From: Pseudomonas fluorescens
GTDB lineage: Bacteria > Pseudomonadota > Gammaproteobacteria > Pseudomonadales > Pseudomonadaceae
Reading direction: 5' to 3'
Length of the DNA: 64,000 nucleotides
NCBI RefSeq assembly: GCF_018614655.1
Contig: NZ_JAGGOG010000002.1
Span: 62,001-126,000, forward strand
A program made the translations under genes and the position numbers. The notes under the pieces were generated by a model. It made no database searches and had not been told where the DNA came from. It saw only the letters and a program-made list of their open reading frames with translations. Numbering within the stretch: the first letter of the stretch is position 1; each line of letters opens with the position of its first letter. Shown here piece by piece: positions 18,501 through 31,868 of the stretch.

Positions 18501-19492
18501 GCGAAGAGGTCAAGCGCGGCACTTTCGTGATGCCAACCCTGATCGAACTGGAAAGCTTCGACGAACTGCAACGCGAGATCTTCGGCCCGGTTCTGCACGT
18601 AGTGCGCTACAAGCGCAAAGAGATCGACCAGCTCATCGGCCAGATCAATGCTTCCGGCTACGGCCTGACCCTGGGCGTACACACCCGTATCGACGAGACC
18701 ATCGCCAAGGTGATCGACAACGTCCATGCCGGTAACGTCTACGTCAACCGTAACATCGTGGGGGCCGTGGTCGGCGTACAGCCATTCGGCGGCGAAGGCT
18801 TGTCGGGGACCGGCCCGAAAGCCGGTGGCCCGCTGTACCTGTACCGCTTGCTGTCGACTCGTCCTACCGATGCGATCGAGCAATCCTTCGTTCGTGGTGA
18901 CGCATTGACCGCACCGGATGTACGCCTGCGAGATGCCATGAGCAAGCCACTGACCGCCCTTCAAGCCTGGGCCGACAGCAGCAAACTCAGCGACTTGAGC
19001 GCACTGTGCGTGCAGTTCGCCGCGCAGTCCCAAAGCGGTATCACCCGTCAGCTGGCTGGCCCGACCGGCGAGCGTAACAGCTACGCCATCCTGCCCCGCG
19101 AGCACGTGCTGTGCCTGGCGGACGTAGAAGGCGACCTGCTGGCCCAACTGGCAGCGGTACTGGCCGTGGGCAGTTCAGCGGTATGGCCGGAATCTGAATT
19201 GACTAAGGCACTGTTCACACGCCTGCCGAAGGATGCTCAGGCGAAGATCAAGCGCGTTGCCGACTGGACCAAGGACGAGGTGATCTTCGACGCGGTCCTG
19301 CATCACGGTGATTCCGATCAACTGCGCGCTGTCTGCCAGCAAGTGGCCCAGCGTGGCGGGGCGATTGTCGGGGTGCATGGCTTGTCCCAAGGCGAAACCG
19401 GGATTGCCCTGGAACGCCTGGTGATCGAGCGGGCATTGAGCGTCAACACCGCTGCTGCGGGCGGTAACGCCAGCTTGATGACCATCGGCTAA
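15539..19492 (+). CDS. putA: Trifunctional PutA: repressor, proline dehydrogenase and delta-1-pyrroline-5-carboxylate dehydrogenase
   Basis: Oxidises proline to glutamate in two steps (FAD-dependent PRODH, then NAD-dependent P5C dehydrogenase) and represses the put genes. 1317 residues from the ATG at 15539 with GAGG upstream; an earlier in-frame start at 15503 would add a non-conserved leader. Residues 1-47 form the ribbon-helix-helix DNA-binding domain (T-L-G-V-K-L-D ... P-H-W-L-I-K-Q-A-I). PRODH spans about 260-560 with the R-L-V-K-G-A-Y-W-D-S-E motif; P5CDH spans about 650-1110 with E-T-G-G-Q-N-A and catalytic Cys915 in G-Q-R-C-S-A. Length and domains match trifunctional PutA. Confidence 0.97.
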   Translation: MATTTLGVKLDDPTRERLKAAATSIDRTPHWLIKQAIFNYLEKLEGGATLNELNGSGSKDAEDAGEVQSDHAHQCFLEFAESILPQSVLRASITAAYRRPEPEVVPMLIELARLPAPMCDATNKLAASIAEKLRNQKSAGGRAGIVQGLLQEFSLSSQEGVALMCLAEALLRIPDKGTRDALIRDKISTGNWQPHLGNSPSLFVNAATWGLLLTGKLVATHNEAGLTSSLSRIIGKSGEPMIRKGVDMAMRLMGEQFVTGETIAEALANASKFEAKGFRYSYDMLGEAALTEHDAQKYLASYEQAIHSIGKASHGRGIYEGPGISIKLSALHPRYSRAQYERVMDELYPRLLSLTLLAKQYDIGLNIDAEEADRLELSLDLLERLCFEPQLTGWNGIGFVIQAYQKRCPYVIDYVIDLARRSRHRLMIRLVKGAYWDSEIKRAQVEGLEGYPVYTRKVYTDVSYIACARKLLAVPEVIYPQFATHNAHTLSAIYHIAGQNYYPGQYEFQCLHGMGEPLYEQVVGKVSEGKLNRPCRVYAPVGTHETLLAYLVRRLLENGANTSFVNRIADQSISIQELVADPVASIEQMATLEGGFGLPHPRIPLPRDLYGSERANSAGIDLANEHRLASLSCALLATAHNNWKAAPMLGCPSSNEAAAPVLNPSDNRDVVGHVQEATLEDVDNAIQCALSAAPIWQATPPAERAAILERAADLMEGEIQPLMGLLAREAGKTFANAIAEVREAVDFLRYYAVQARNDFTNDAHRPLGPVVCISPWNFPLAIFSGQVAAALAAGNPVLAKPAEQTPLVAAQAVRLLLEAGIPAGVLQLLPGQGESVGARLVGDDRVKGVMFTGSTEVARLLQRNVAGRLDAQGRPIPLIAETGGQNAMIVDSSALTEQVVIDVVSSAFDSAGQRCSALRVLCLQEDSADRVIEMLKGAMAQCRLGNPERLSVDIGPVIDAEAKAGIEKHIQAMRDKGRDVYQVAIADGEEVKRGTFVMPTLIELESFDELQREIFGPVLHVVRYKRKEIDQLIGQINASGYGLTLGVHTRIDETIAKVIDNVHAGNVYVNRNIVGAVVGVQPFGGEGLSGTGPKAGGPLYLYRLLSTRPTDAIEQSFVRGDALTAPDVRLRDAMSKPLTALQAWADSSKLSDLSALCVQFAAQSQSGITRQLAGPTGERNSYAILPREHVLCLADVEGDLLAQLAAVLAVGSSAVWPESELTKALFTRLPKDAQAKIKRVADWTKDEVIFDAVLHHGDSDQLRAVCQQVAQRGGAIVGVHGLSQGETGIALERLVIERALSVNTAAAGGNASLMTIG

Positions 19493-19522
19493 ACCCACTA
19501 CACCGGTGTCATGAGGCATCTG

Positions 19523-19656
19523 TTGTGGCGAGCGGGCTTGCCCGCGTTGGAGTGCGAAGCACTCCCAAAACCAGTCACCGAGACTTATCTGAAAGAACTC
19601 GGTGACTTTACTGGGGCTGCTACGCAGCCCAACGCGGGCAAGCCCGCTCGCCACAA
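19523..19656. repeat. REPIN, GTGGCGAG class
   Basis: Inverted REP arms: TTGTGGCGAGCGGGCTTGCC on the left and its complement ending CTCGCCACAA on the right. The interior holds nested palindromes (GAGTGC-GAA-GCACTC and the paired TCACCGAG/CTCGGTGA). It sits 30 bp after putA and about 115 bp before the acyl-CoA dehydrogenase start. Confidence 0.9.
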
Positions 19657-19770
19657 TAACTTGCGCTCAACACTACCTCGTTTTGCCCTTCCATCACCCA
19701 GATCAATCTTGCTATCCAGCCTCTATTCCCGCACTTAGACTCAGGCGTATTCCCACACAGGTAAGCCGCC

Positions 19771-21573
19771 ATGTCCGAGACGCTGCTCAGTTCCCGCAAT
19801 CTGGCTTTCGAGCTGTATGAAGTCCTCGATGCCGAGGGCCTGACCCAGCGTGAGCGGTTTGCCGAACACAACCGCGAAACCTTCGACGCCGCCATCAGCA
19901 CCGCCCGCAGCATCGCCGAAAAGTTCTTCGCCCCGCACAACCGCAAGGGTGACGAGAACGAGCCGCGCTACGAGAACGGTCAGGCGATTCTGATTCCGGA
20001 AGTGAAACCGGCCGTCGATGCCTTCCTCGAAGCCGGCTTTCTCAACGCCGCCCGCAGCTTCGAAGCCGGTGGCATGCAGTTGCCGACCCTGCTGTCCCAA
20101 GCCTGCTTCGCCCACTTCCAGTCGGCCAACGCCGCCTCCACGTCCTACCCGTTTCTGACCATGGGCGCCGCCAACCTGATCGAAAGCTTCGGCACTGAGG
20201 CACAAAAACAGCGCTTCCTGCAGCCAATGATCGAAGGCCGCTTCTTCGGCACCATGGCCTTGACCGAACCCCATGCCGGTTCTTCCCTGTCGGATATTCG
20301 TACCCGCGCAGAGCCGGCGGCTGACGGCACCTATCGCCTCAAGGGCAACAAGATCTTCATCTCAGGCGGCGATCACCCGCTGTCGGAAAATATCGTGCAC
20401 ATGGTGCTGGCCAAGCTGCCGGATGCGCCTGCCGGGGTGAAGGGCATTTCGCTGTTTATCGTGCCCAAGTTCCTGGTCAATGACGACGGCAGCCTGGGCA
20501 AGCGCAACGACGTGTTGCTGGCCGGGTTGTTCCACAAGATGGGCTGGCGCGGTACGACCTCCACGGCGTTGAATTTCGGCGATAACGATGACTGTGTCGG
20601 CTATCTGGTAGGCAAACCTCACCAGGGCCTGAGCTGCATGTTCCAGATGATGAACGAGGCGCGGATCGGTGTCGGCATGGGCGCGGTGATGCTTGGTTAC
20701 GCCGGCTACCTCTACTCGCTGGAGTACGCCCGGGAACGCCCCCAAGGGCGGCTGCCCGACAGCAAGGACCCGAACACCGCGCCGGTATCAATCATCCAGC
20801 ATGCCGATATCAAGCGCATGCTGCTGACCCAGAAAGCTTATGTGGAGGGCTCGTTCGACCTGGGCCTGTACGCGGCCCGCCTGTTCGACGACACCACAAC
20901 GCTTGAGACCGAGGCCGAACGCAAACAGGCTCATGAACTGCTTGACCTGTTGACCCCCATCGTCAAGTCCTGGCCATCGGAGTTCTGCCTGAAGGCCAAC
21001 GAACTGGCCATCCAGATTCTCGGTGGCCACGGCTACACCCGGGAATACCCGGTAGAGCAGTATTACCGCGACAACCGCCTGAACCCGATCCACGAAGGTA
21101 CCCACGGCATCCAGTCGCTGGATTTGCTGGGCCGCAAACTGGCGCAGAACGGCGGCGCGGGCTTGAAGCAATTGATTCGGCTGATCGCCCAGACCGGTGC
21201 GCGAGCGCAGGAATATCCATCACTCACGGCACTGCGTGAACCGCTGGAAGCATTGGTCGCACGCCTGCAAAGCGTCACCCTGGGCCTGTTGACCGATCTC
21301 GCCCAAGGCAAGGTCAACAGCAGCCTGGCGAACTCAGCGCTGTACCTCAAAGTGTTTGGGCACACGGTGATTGGCTGGCGCTGGTTGGAACAGGCGATTC
21401 GCGCCGAGGAAGGGCTGGCCAAGGGCAATGCTGGCGATGTCGCCTTCTATAAAGGCAAGCTGCAAGCCGCCCGGTATTTCCTCACGTGGGAAATACCAGG
21501 CTGCCATCATGAACTGGCGATTCTTGAGGCACGGGACGATACGTGCCTGGGCATGCAGGATGCGTGGTTCTAG
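19771..21573 (+). CDS. Acyl-CoA dehydrogenase, long (about 600-residue) FadE/DmdC-like type
   Basis: FAD-dependent oxidation of an acyl-CoA to the trans-2-enoyl-CoA. 600 residues: N-terminal helical domain, then T-E-P-H-A-G-S-S-L-S-D-I-R-T (flavin-binding region), and K-I-F-I-S-G-G-D. The C-terminal half has the catalytic-base region P-I-H-E-G-T-H-G-I-Q-S-L-D-L-L-G-R-K and an extra C-terminal domain of about 130 residues found in this long subfamily. Start ATG with AGGTAAG upstream. Substrate cannot be read from sequence; long-chain acyl-CoA or methylthiopropionyl-CoA-like substrates are possible. It appears to be the PA5020 counterpart by gene order, from memory. Confidence 0.88.
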   Translation: MSETLLSSRNLAFELYEVLDAEGLTQRERFAEHNRETFDAAISTARSIAEKFFAPHNRKGDENEPRYENGQAILIPEVKPAVDAFLEAGFLNAARSFEAGGMQLPTLLSQACFAHFQSANAASTSYPFLTMGAANLIESFGTEAQKQRFLQPMIEGRFFGTMALTEPHAGSSLSDIRTRAEPAADGTYRLKGNKIFISGGDHPLSENIVHMVLAKLPDAPAGVKGISLFIVPKFLVNDDGSLGKRNDVLLAGLFHKMGWRGTTSTALNFGDNDDCVGYLVGKPHQGLSCMFQMMNEARIGVGMGAVMLGYAGYLYSLEYARERPQGRLPDSKDPNTAPVSIIQHADIKRMLLTQKAYVEGSFDLGLYAARLFDDTTTLETEAERKQAHELLDLLTPIVKSWPSEFCLKANELAIQILGGHGYTREYPVEQYYRDNRLNPIHEGTHGIQSLDLLGRKLAQNGGAGLKQLIRLIAQTGARAQEYPSLTALREPLEALVARLQSVTLGLLTDLAQGKVNSSLANSALYLKVFGHTVIGWRWLEQAIRAEEGLAKGNAGDVAFYKGKLQAARYFLTWEIPGCHHELAILEARDDTCLGMQDAWF

Positions 21574-21876
21574 TCAGGGCTGACCGATTGCCTTGGAAAT
21601 CACCTCGACCGTGGCGCTGACTTGCTCTTGGTAACGGTCGAGTTCCTGCTGGTGGCGCTGCTGCATTTCGATCTGTTCGGCACACAGGTTCAGCGCCGCC
21701 AGTACCAGCAGCTTGTCACCGATCAACGTCGGATACTTTTTCTTGGTGATGGCCAGGGACGCCTTCAACATGGTCACGGCGCTCATCAGGGTAGTGTCTT
21801 CCCCCACCGGTGCCTTGATCGAGTAATCCTCACCGAGAATCGAAACGACCTTTACCCCCTCGGTGCCTTGACTCAT
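21574..21876 (-). CDS. ZapA-like cell-division protein, divergent form
   Basis: ZapA proteins bundle FtsZ filaments at midcell. 100 residues with an N-terminal V-K-V-V-S-I-L-G-E-D-Y-S-I-K fold start, the L-L-V-L-A-A-L-N-L-C-A-E core helix and a C-terminal coiled coil. The sequence differs clearly from what I recall of the standard Pseudomonas ZapA (PA5227). It overlaps the coiled-coil gene upstream by 4 bp (ATGA) and its stop abuts the acyl-CoA dehydrogenase stop with no gap. The canonical zapA-ssrS-ygfA arrangement is not seen, suggesting a paralogue. Symbol withheld for that reason. Confidence 0.75.
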   Translation of the reverse strand: MSQGTEGVKVVSILGEDYSIKAPVGEDTTLMSAVTMLKASLAITKKKYPTLIGDKLLVLAALNLCAEQIEMQQRHQQELDRYQEQVSATVEVISKAIGQP

Positions 21877-22103
21877 GCGCTGACAGGACCGGCGCTCACA
21901 CGCTCAACCAACGCCTGAATACGCGCTGCGGTAGCGCCCTGCTTTTCTTCCTGCTCCATCAGGTTCAGTTGCAGGCTGTCGTTTTCATCCTTGGCGCGGG
22001 CCAGTTCTGCCTTGAGGGATTCGTTGGTGCCCAGCAGGTCTTGGTTCTGCTGTACCAGGTCGCTGACCAGTTGTTCCAATTGGCTGAGGGATGCTTCTAA
22101 CAT
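21873..22103 (-). CDS. Short coiled-coil protein paired with the ZapA-like gene
   Basis: 76 residues, almost entirely a predicted coiled coil with leucine heptads (LSQLEQLVSDLVQQNQDLL and onwards) and no transmembrane segment. It resembles the small coiled-coil proteins (TIGR02449 type) that precede zapA in pseudomonads and functionally recalls ZapB. The stop overlaps the start of the ZapA-like gene, so translation is probably coupled. Function is inferred from size, coiled coil and partner only. Confidence 0.7.
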   Translation of the reverse strand: MLEASLSQLEQLVSDLVQQNQDLLGTNESLKAELARAKDENDSLQLNLMEQEEKQGATAARIQALVERVSAGPVSA

Positions 22104-22379
22104 TTTGATTTCTCGGGCATTTTCAAAGGGCGGTGACGATAAAGAAAATTCACCTCGGATGCCAGGGTTATCCTGGCGCGCGGCCTTGATTTTACAGGGC
22201 AGGCTGCACTTTAGAGCCTTAGTGACTGCTTTTATGCCATCTGGTTCCTGACGCTGTCCTGATTCACGCCAACTGCGACAAAAGAGCGCACCCCCTCAAG
22301 ACTTTAGTCGCATGACCGATAGGTCATGGGACAACCCGTCTCAAAGCCGCACGGATCGCGCTTCTCCCAGGATGACAGC
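22104..22379. other. Divergent spacer between the coiled-coil gene and the chemoreceptor
   Basis: No gene seen. A perfect inverted repeat GCCAGG-GTTAT-CCTGGC lies at 22161-22177. The promoters of both flanking genes should be here but no convincing boxes were found. Confidence 0.4.
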
Positions 22380-24005
22380 ATGTCTCTTCGTAATATGAAT
22401 ATCGCGCCACGGGCATTCCTCGGCTTCGCGCTGATTGGCGCCCTGATGTTGTTTCTCGGTGTGTTCGCCCTGAACCAGATGAGCAAGATCCGCGCAGCCA
22501 CTGAAGACATCACCCTGAGCAGCGTGCCCAGCATCCGCGCCCTGGACGAGTTCACTCAATTGACCTTGCGCCTGCGTGTTCTGTCCTACCGCTTGCTGAC
22601 CAATCGCGAGCCAGACGTACAGCAAAAAACCCTGGAAGCCTTCGACGTGCGCAATCAGCAGATCCGCACCGCCCAGGGCGTCTACGAAAAACTGATCGAA
22701 ACCAGCGAAGAGCGTGCGGCCTACGACGAGTATGTGCGCCTGTTGGGTCAATACCATCAGATCGAAGAGCGCATGAAGAGCCTGTCCCGGACCAATCAGG
22801 TGGAAGAGTTGCGCGCATTGCTCAACACCGAGCTGCTGAACAACTCCGAGCAGGTCAATGCGGTGCTGAATCGCTTGCTGGACATCAATAATAAGATGGC
22901 CACACAAACCAACCAGCAAGCGGCCGACCAATACGATTCGGCCTTTAGCCTGGTGGTCATCCTGCTGCTGATCGCCACCGCGCTGACGGTACTGTTCGCC
23001 TGGTTGCTGACCCGCAGCATCACCCAACCGATTGCCCAGGCCCTGAGCGCCGCTGAAGACATTGCCGAAGGCAACCTGACTCGCCCGATCAAGGTCGAGG
23101 GTGAAGACGAAGCCGGTCGCCTGCTGCTGGCGATGGCAAAGATGCAGGAAAAGCTGCGGGACACCTTGCAGCGTATTTCCGGCTCCGCCACCCAGTTGGC
23201 CTCGGCCGCTGAAGAACTGAACGCCGTCACCGACGAAAGTGCCCGTGGCCTGACCCGGCAAAACAACGAAATCGAACAAGCCGCCACCGCCGTCAACGAG
23301 ATGACCAGCGCCGTCGAAGAAGTCGCGCGCAATGCGGTGAGCACCTCCGAAGCCTCGAAAAACGCCACCGCCTCTGCCGGTGATGGCCGTGACTTGGTAC
23401 AGGAAACCGTCGGCGCGATCGAACGCATGAGCAGCGACGTGCAGGCCACCGCCACCTTGATCGGCAACCTGGCGGAAGAGTCCCGGGACATCGGCAAGGT
23501 GCTGGACGTGATTCGCGGCCTGGCTGACCAGACCAACTTGCTGGCACTCAACGCAGCGATTGAAGCTGCACGGGCTGGCGAAGCCGGGCGTGGTTTTGCG
23601 GTGGTGGCCGATGAAGTGCGAGCCCTGGCCCATCGTACGCAGCAGTCCACCAGCGAGATCGAGCGGATGATCGGCAGTATCCAGGCCGGCACCGAGCATG
23701 CGGTGGATTCGATGCGTAACAGCACCGAGCGTGCGGAGTCGACGCTGAATATCGCCAAGGGCGCGGGGATGTCGCTGGACACCATCAACACTGCGATTGT
23801 CGAGATCAACGAGCGCAACCTGGTGATCGCCAGTGCGGCCGAAGAACAGGCGCAAGTGGCCCGGGAAGTGGATCGCAACTTGGTGAACATTCGCGACCTG
23901 TCGGTACAGTCAGCGACCGGGGCGAGCCAGACCAGCGTGGCCAGTAATGAGCTGTCGCGATTGGCCGTGGATTTGAATGGGATGGTGGGGCGGTTCCGGC
24001 TCTGA
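22380..24005 (+). CDS. Methyl-accepting chemotaxis protein with four-helix-bundle sensor
   Basis: Transmembrane chemoreceptor controlling CheA. 541 residues from the ATG at 22380, preceded by AGGA seven bases upstream; the in-frame start at 22326 lacks a good ribosome site. TM1 about 10-32, periplasmic helical domain (4HB_MCP-like) to about 190, TM2 about 195-215, HAMP to 270, then the signalling coiled coil. The kinase-contact hairpin is intact ([19 protein letters not shown]). No C-terminal CheR-tethering pentapeptide: it ends V-G-R-F-R-L. Ligand unknown. It stands alone between divergent and REPIN-separated neighbours. Confidence 0.92.
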   Translation: MSLRNMNIAPRAFLGFALIGALMLFLGVFALNQMSKIRAATEDITLSSVPSIRALDEFTQLTLRLRVLSYRLLTNREPDVQQKTLEAFDVRNQQIRTAQGVYEKLIETSEERAAYDEYVRLLGQYHQIEERMKSLSRTNQVEELRALLNTELLNNSEQVNAVLNRLLDINNKMATQTNQQAADQYDSAFSLVVILLLIATALTVLFAWLLTRSITQPIAQALSAAEDIAEGNLTRPIKVEGEDEAGRLLLAMAKMQEKLRDTLQRISGSATQLASAAEELNAVTDESARGLTRQNNEIEQAATAVNEMTSAVEEVARNAVSTSEASKNATASAGDGRDLVQETVGAIERMSSDVQATATLIGNLAEESRDIGKVLDVIRGLADQTNLLALNAAIEAARAGEAGRGFAVVADEVRALAHRTQQSTSEIERMIGSIQAGTEHAVDSMRNSTERAESTLNIAKGAGMSLDTINTAIVEINERNLVIASAAEEQAQVAREVDRNLVNIRDLSVQSATGASQTSVASNELSRLAVDLNGMVGRFRL

Positions 24006-24039
24006 AATGAGATCCATGTAACACCGCAGGTCTAAAAAT

Positions 24040-24127
24040 GTGGGAGCTGGCTTGCTCGCGAATGCGGTGGATCTGCCAACCCATAAGGTGACTGACACAC
24101 CGCATTCGCGAGCAAGCCCGCTCCCAC
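24040..24127. repeat. REPIN, GTGGGAGC class
   Basis: Arms GTGGGAGCTGGCTTGCTCGC (left) and the complement ending GCCCGCTCCCAC (right) enclose a loop with the paired GCGGTG/CACCGC. A flank GAAATGAGATC lies upstream at 24004-24014, directly on the chemoreceptor stop codon; the same flank is next to two other REPINs of this class (42219-42229 and 55576-55586). Confidence 0.92.
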
Positions 24128-24191
24128 CTTGGCTCTGCGCCCGCCTGCAAAAGCTTTTTGACAGCGCAGCATTTCAACAGGTTAGAATCGC

Positions 24192-24207
24192 TGGCACGCA
24201 GACTGCA
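24192..24207 (+). promoter_or_regulatory. Candidate sigma-54 promoter for nhaP2
   Basis: TGGCACGCAGACTGCA fits the -24/-12 consensus (TGGCACG-N4-TTGCA) with exactly 10 bp between GG (24193-24194) and GC (24205-24206). The predicted start point near 24218 gives a leader of about 33 nt to the TTG start codon. No enhancer-binding protein site was identified, so this stands on the core match alone. Confidence 0.4.
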
Positions 24208-24250
24208 TGGTCAGTTTGCGCCCGTCTTTCCTGCTCATGGAGTACTGCCT

Positions 24251-25993
24251 TTGAATGCGACGACCATCAACAGCCTGTTCTTGATCGGCGCGTTGCTGGT
24301 AGGTGCGAGCATTCTGGTGAGTTCTCTTTCGTCCCGCCTGGGCATCCCGATTCTGGTGATCATCCTGGCCGTGGGCATGGCCGCCGGTGTCGATGGCGGC
24401 GGCATCATCTTCGATAACTACCCGACCGCCTACCTCGTAGGCAACCTGGCACTGGCCGTTATCCTGCTCGATGGCGGTTTGCGAACACGGGTGGCGAGTT
24501 TCCGCGTGGCACTGTGGCCAGCCTTGTCGCTGGCAACCGTGGGGGTGTTGATTACCACCGGTCTCACGGGCATGGCGGCGGCCTGGCTGTTCGACCTCAA
24601 CATTATCCAGGGCCTGTTGATCGGCGCCATCGTTGGCTCCACGGACGCCGCGGCGGTGTTCTCACTCTTGGGCGGCAAGGGCCTGAACGAACGGGTCAGC
24701 GCCAGCCTGGAAATCGAATCCGGCAGCAACGACCCAATGGCGGTATTCCTCACCGTCACCCTGATCGACATGCTCGCCAGCGGCCAGACCGGCCTGCACT
24801 GGAGCCTGTTGGGCCACTTGATCCGCGAGTTCGGCATCGGCGGCTTCATCGGCCTAGGCGGCGGCTGGTTGATGCTGCAAATGGTCAACCGTATCAATCT
24901 GGCCAACGGCCTGTACCCCATCCTGGTGATTGCCGGCGGCCTGGTGGTTTTTGCCCTGACCAACGCCTTGCACGGCAGCGGCTTCCTCGCCGTGTACCTG
25001 TGCGGCCTGGTGATCGGCAACCGGCCCGTGCGCAGCCGCCACGGCATCCTGCACATGCTCGACGGCATGGCCTGGCTGGCACAGATCGGCATGTTCCTGG
25101 TGCTGGGCCTGCTGGTCACACCCCACGATTTGCTGCCTATCGCGCTACCGGCCCTGGGCCTGGCGTTGTGGATGATTCTGTTCGCACGGCCACTGTCGGT
25201 GGCGGTCGGCCTGCTGCCATTCAAGGCCTTCCACGGCCGGGAAAAAGCCTTTATCGCCTGGGTCGGTCTGCGCGGCGCGGTACCGATCATTCTTGCGGTG
25301 TTCCCGTTGATGGCCGGCCTGCCTCATGCCCAGCTGTACTTCAACCTGGCGTTCTTTATCGTGCTGGTGTCGTTGCTGGTGCAGGGCACCAGCCTGCCGT
25401 GGGTCGCCAAATTGCTGAAAGTTACGGTACCGCCGGAGCCTGCACCGATTTCCCGGGCGGCCCTGGAAGTCCATGTCACCAGTGAGTGGGAGCTGTTCGT
25501 CTACCGCCTCGGCGCAGAGAAATGGTGCATCGGCGCCGCCCTTCGCGAGCTGAAAATGCCCGAAGGCACGCGCATCGCCGCGCTGTTTCGCGGCCAACAA
25601 CTGCTCCATCCGTCGGGTAGTACGGTGCTGGAAGTCGACGATTTGCTCTGTGTAATCGGCCACGAACACAACCTGCCAGCCCTCGGCAAGCTGTTCAGCC
25701 AGGCACCTCAGCGGGGCCTCGACCTGCGCTTCTTCGGTGACTTCGTTCTGGAGGGCGACGCCCAGTTGGGCGCGGTCTCGGCGCTGTACGGGCTCAAGCT
25801 CGAGGGTATCGATCCAGACATGCCATTGAGCCGCTTCATCACCCAGAAAGTCGGGGGGGCTCCCGTGGTGGGCGATCAGGTGGAGTGGAACAACACCATC
25901 TGGACCGTCGCGGTCATGGACGGGAACAAGATTGGCAAAGTCGGCGTCAGATTCCCCGAAGGAAGTCGCCCGGGTCCCGGACTCTTCCTCTAA
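24251..25993 (+). CDS. nhaP2: Potassium/proton antiporter, CPA1 family with cytoplasmic regulatory domains
   Basis: Exchanges cytoplasmic potassium (or another cation) for protons in the inner membrane. From a TTG at 24251 with GGAG eight bases upstream the protein is 580 residues, the length I recall for P. aeruginosa NhaP2 (PA5021); the longer frame from 24158 runs through REPIN-adjacent sequence. About 12-13 membrane segments to residue 390, with the family core G-S-T-D-A-A-A-V-F and [11 protein letters not shown], then [12 protein letters not shown]. The C-terminus carries RCK-C-like and CorC/HlyC-like domains. The gene is followed by the MscK-like channel and selO, as in P. aeruginosa. 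Confidence 0.9.
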   Translation: MNATTINSLFLIGALLVGASILVSSLSSRLGIPILVIILAVGMAAGVDGGGIIFDNYPTAYLVGNLALAVILLDGGLRTRVASFRVALWPALSLATVGVLITTGLTGMAAAWLFDLNIIQGLLIGAIVGSTDAAAVFSLLGGKGLNERVSASLEIESGSNDPMAVFLTVTLIDMLASGQTGLHWSLLGHLIREFGIGGFIGLGGGWLMLQMVNRINLANGLYPILVIAGGLVVFALTNALHGSGFLAVYLCGLVIGNRPVRSRHGILHMLDGMAWLAQIGMFLVLGLLVTPHDLLPIALPALGLALWMILFARPLSVAVGLLPFKAFHGREKAFIAWVGLRGAVPIILAVFPLMAGLPHAQLYFNLAFFIVLVSLLVQGTSLPWVAKLLKVTVPPEPAPISRAALEVHVTSEWELFVYRLGAEKWCIGAALRELKMPEGTRIAALFRGQQLLHPSGSTVLEVDDLLCVIGHEHNLPALGKLFSQAPQRGLDLRFFGDFVLEGDAQLGAVSALYGLKLEGIDPDMPLSRFITQKVGGAPVVGDQVEWNNTIWTVAVMDGNKIGKVGVRFPEGSRPGPGLFL

Positions 25994-26062
25994 ACTGCGG
26001 GGCGATGGCGCGCCATTCGACGTCAGAACGCCCCCTTACTCCACCTTGCTCGACCGGTCTCT

Positions 26063-30927
<4,865 letters not shown>

Positions 30928-30934
30928 CGCCTGT

Positions 30935-31336
30935 TCAGATAAACATCTCCACCGGCACTTTAAAGTACTCCGCCAGCCAACGAATCTGCCGCACGTTAAG
31001 CTGGCGCTTACCACTGAGGACTTCCGAGACTACCGATTGCGGGCCAACACCTGGCAAGTCACTTTGGGTCAACCCATGCTCCTGCATCATCGACCGCAAC
31101 ACATCGACACCGCTCGCTTCGGGCATCGGCCAATGCTCCAGATCGTAGGCCTCTACCAAGTCGCCGATGATATCTACCAGTCCCATAAGGGGATGGGCTT
31201 CATCCTCTCCCACGATATCCAGTAATTCGTCGAGGGCCTCGACCAGCACATCGTAGTCGGCCTCGCTTTTAGGTTTACGCAGTAAAGGAGATACGAACTG
31301 CCAATGCTCAACAGCCTGTTCGATCAATACACTCAT
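30935..31336 (-). CDS. higA: HigA-type antitoxin
   Basis: DNA-binding antitoxin that neutralises HigB and represses the operon. 133 residues from the ATG at 31334-31336, with AGGAGTAA overlapping the end of higB upstream. An N-terminal acidic helical half (to about residue 70) is followed by an XRE helix-turn-helix (L-R-S-M-M-Q-E-H-G-L-T-Q-S-D-L ... V-S-E-V-L-S-G-K-R-Q-L). Intact open frame. Its partner toxin upstream is broken by a stop codon, so this antitoxin appears to be an orphan. Confidence 0.85.
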   Translation of the reverse strand: MSVLIEQAVEHWQFVSPLLRKPKSEADYDVLVEALDELLDIVGEDEAHPLMGLVDIIGDLVEAYDLEHWPMPEASGVDVLRSMMQEHGLTQSDLPGVGPQSVVSEVLSGKRQLNVRQIRWLAEYFKVPVEMFI

Positions 31337-31343
31337 TTTCCAG

Positions 31344-31631
31344 TTACTCCTTCCATTTACCCTTGTCATATTCACGATGGTCCAGCACATGCCGGATGTA
31401 GAGACGTTGCATTCGGTAGCGCACAGCCGCGATGAGTCGCAGTTTGTTGCCTCCGATGTTGAAGACATGCAACGACCCAACCTTATCCACGGCGGGGAAA
31501 ACCGACCTCAGTGCCGCAAAGTCTTCAGGGCTGATGACCTTGACCTTGCGATACCACTCATCCAGAGCAGTGGCCGAGTGCGGCTACTTTTCCTTGGCAT
31601 TTCGGATTTGTTTCGCACTAATTACTCGCAT
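31344..31631 (-). pseudogene. higB: HigB-type mRNA interferase interrupted by an in-frame amber codon
   Basis: Reading from the ATG at 31629-31631 gives MRVISAKQIRNAKEK, then TAG at codon 16 (31584-31586), then an uninterrupted frame P-H-S-A-T-A-L-D-E-W-Y-R-K-V-K ... H-V-F-N-I-G-G-N-K-L-R-L-I-A-A-V-R-Y ending K-G-K-W-K-E-stop at 31344. The whole frame fits a 95-residue RelE/HigB toxin and is otherwise undisturbed; a Tyr codon (TAT/TAC) one substitution away is the probable ancestral state. No good start codon exists shortly after the stop, so the toxin is probably not made. Seven bases separate it from higA. Confidence 0.85.
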
Positions 31632-31642
31632 GCAACATCCTT

Positions 31643-31696
31643 ATCGCATCTTGCTATGAAGGTTAAACCTGAACTGCGAATATCGCAATTTGCTAT
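31643..31696. promoter_or_regulatory. Paired operator-like repeats upstream of higBA
   Basis: ATCGCATCTTGCTAT (31643-31657) and ATCGCAATTTGCTAT (31682-31696) are direct repeats, 13 of 15 identical, each an imperfect palindrome of the half-site ATCGCA/TGCTAT. Centres are 39 bp apart. They lie just upstream of the higB start and are natural candidates for HigA autorepression. The surrounding 200 bp are noticeably AT-rich. Confidence 0.6.
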
Positions 31697-31868
31697 ATTT
31701 GCTAGCAGACCAATGGTGCAATATCGAACAGGCCTTTGCAGCCTAGATAGGCAACTCAAAATCAACACGGATGAAACTGTGAGCACATGCGTCGCCGACT
31801 CCTAACCTTGATAAACCCTGTACCTGACTCCAAATAGAACCCATTAGGCCACTTCAACGGAGCCCACC

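Noticed and set aside
21574-22103. 6S RNA (ssrS) expected after zapA
   Set aside because: The next gene abuts with no space for a 180-nt RNA, so it is not here.
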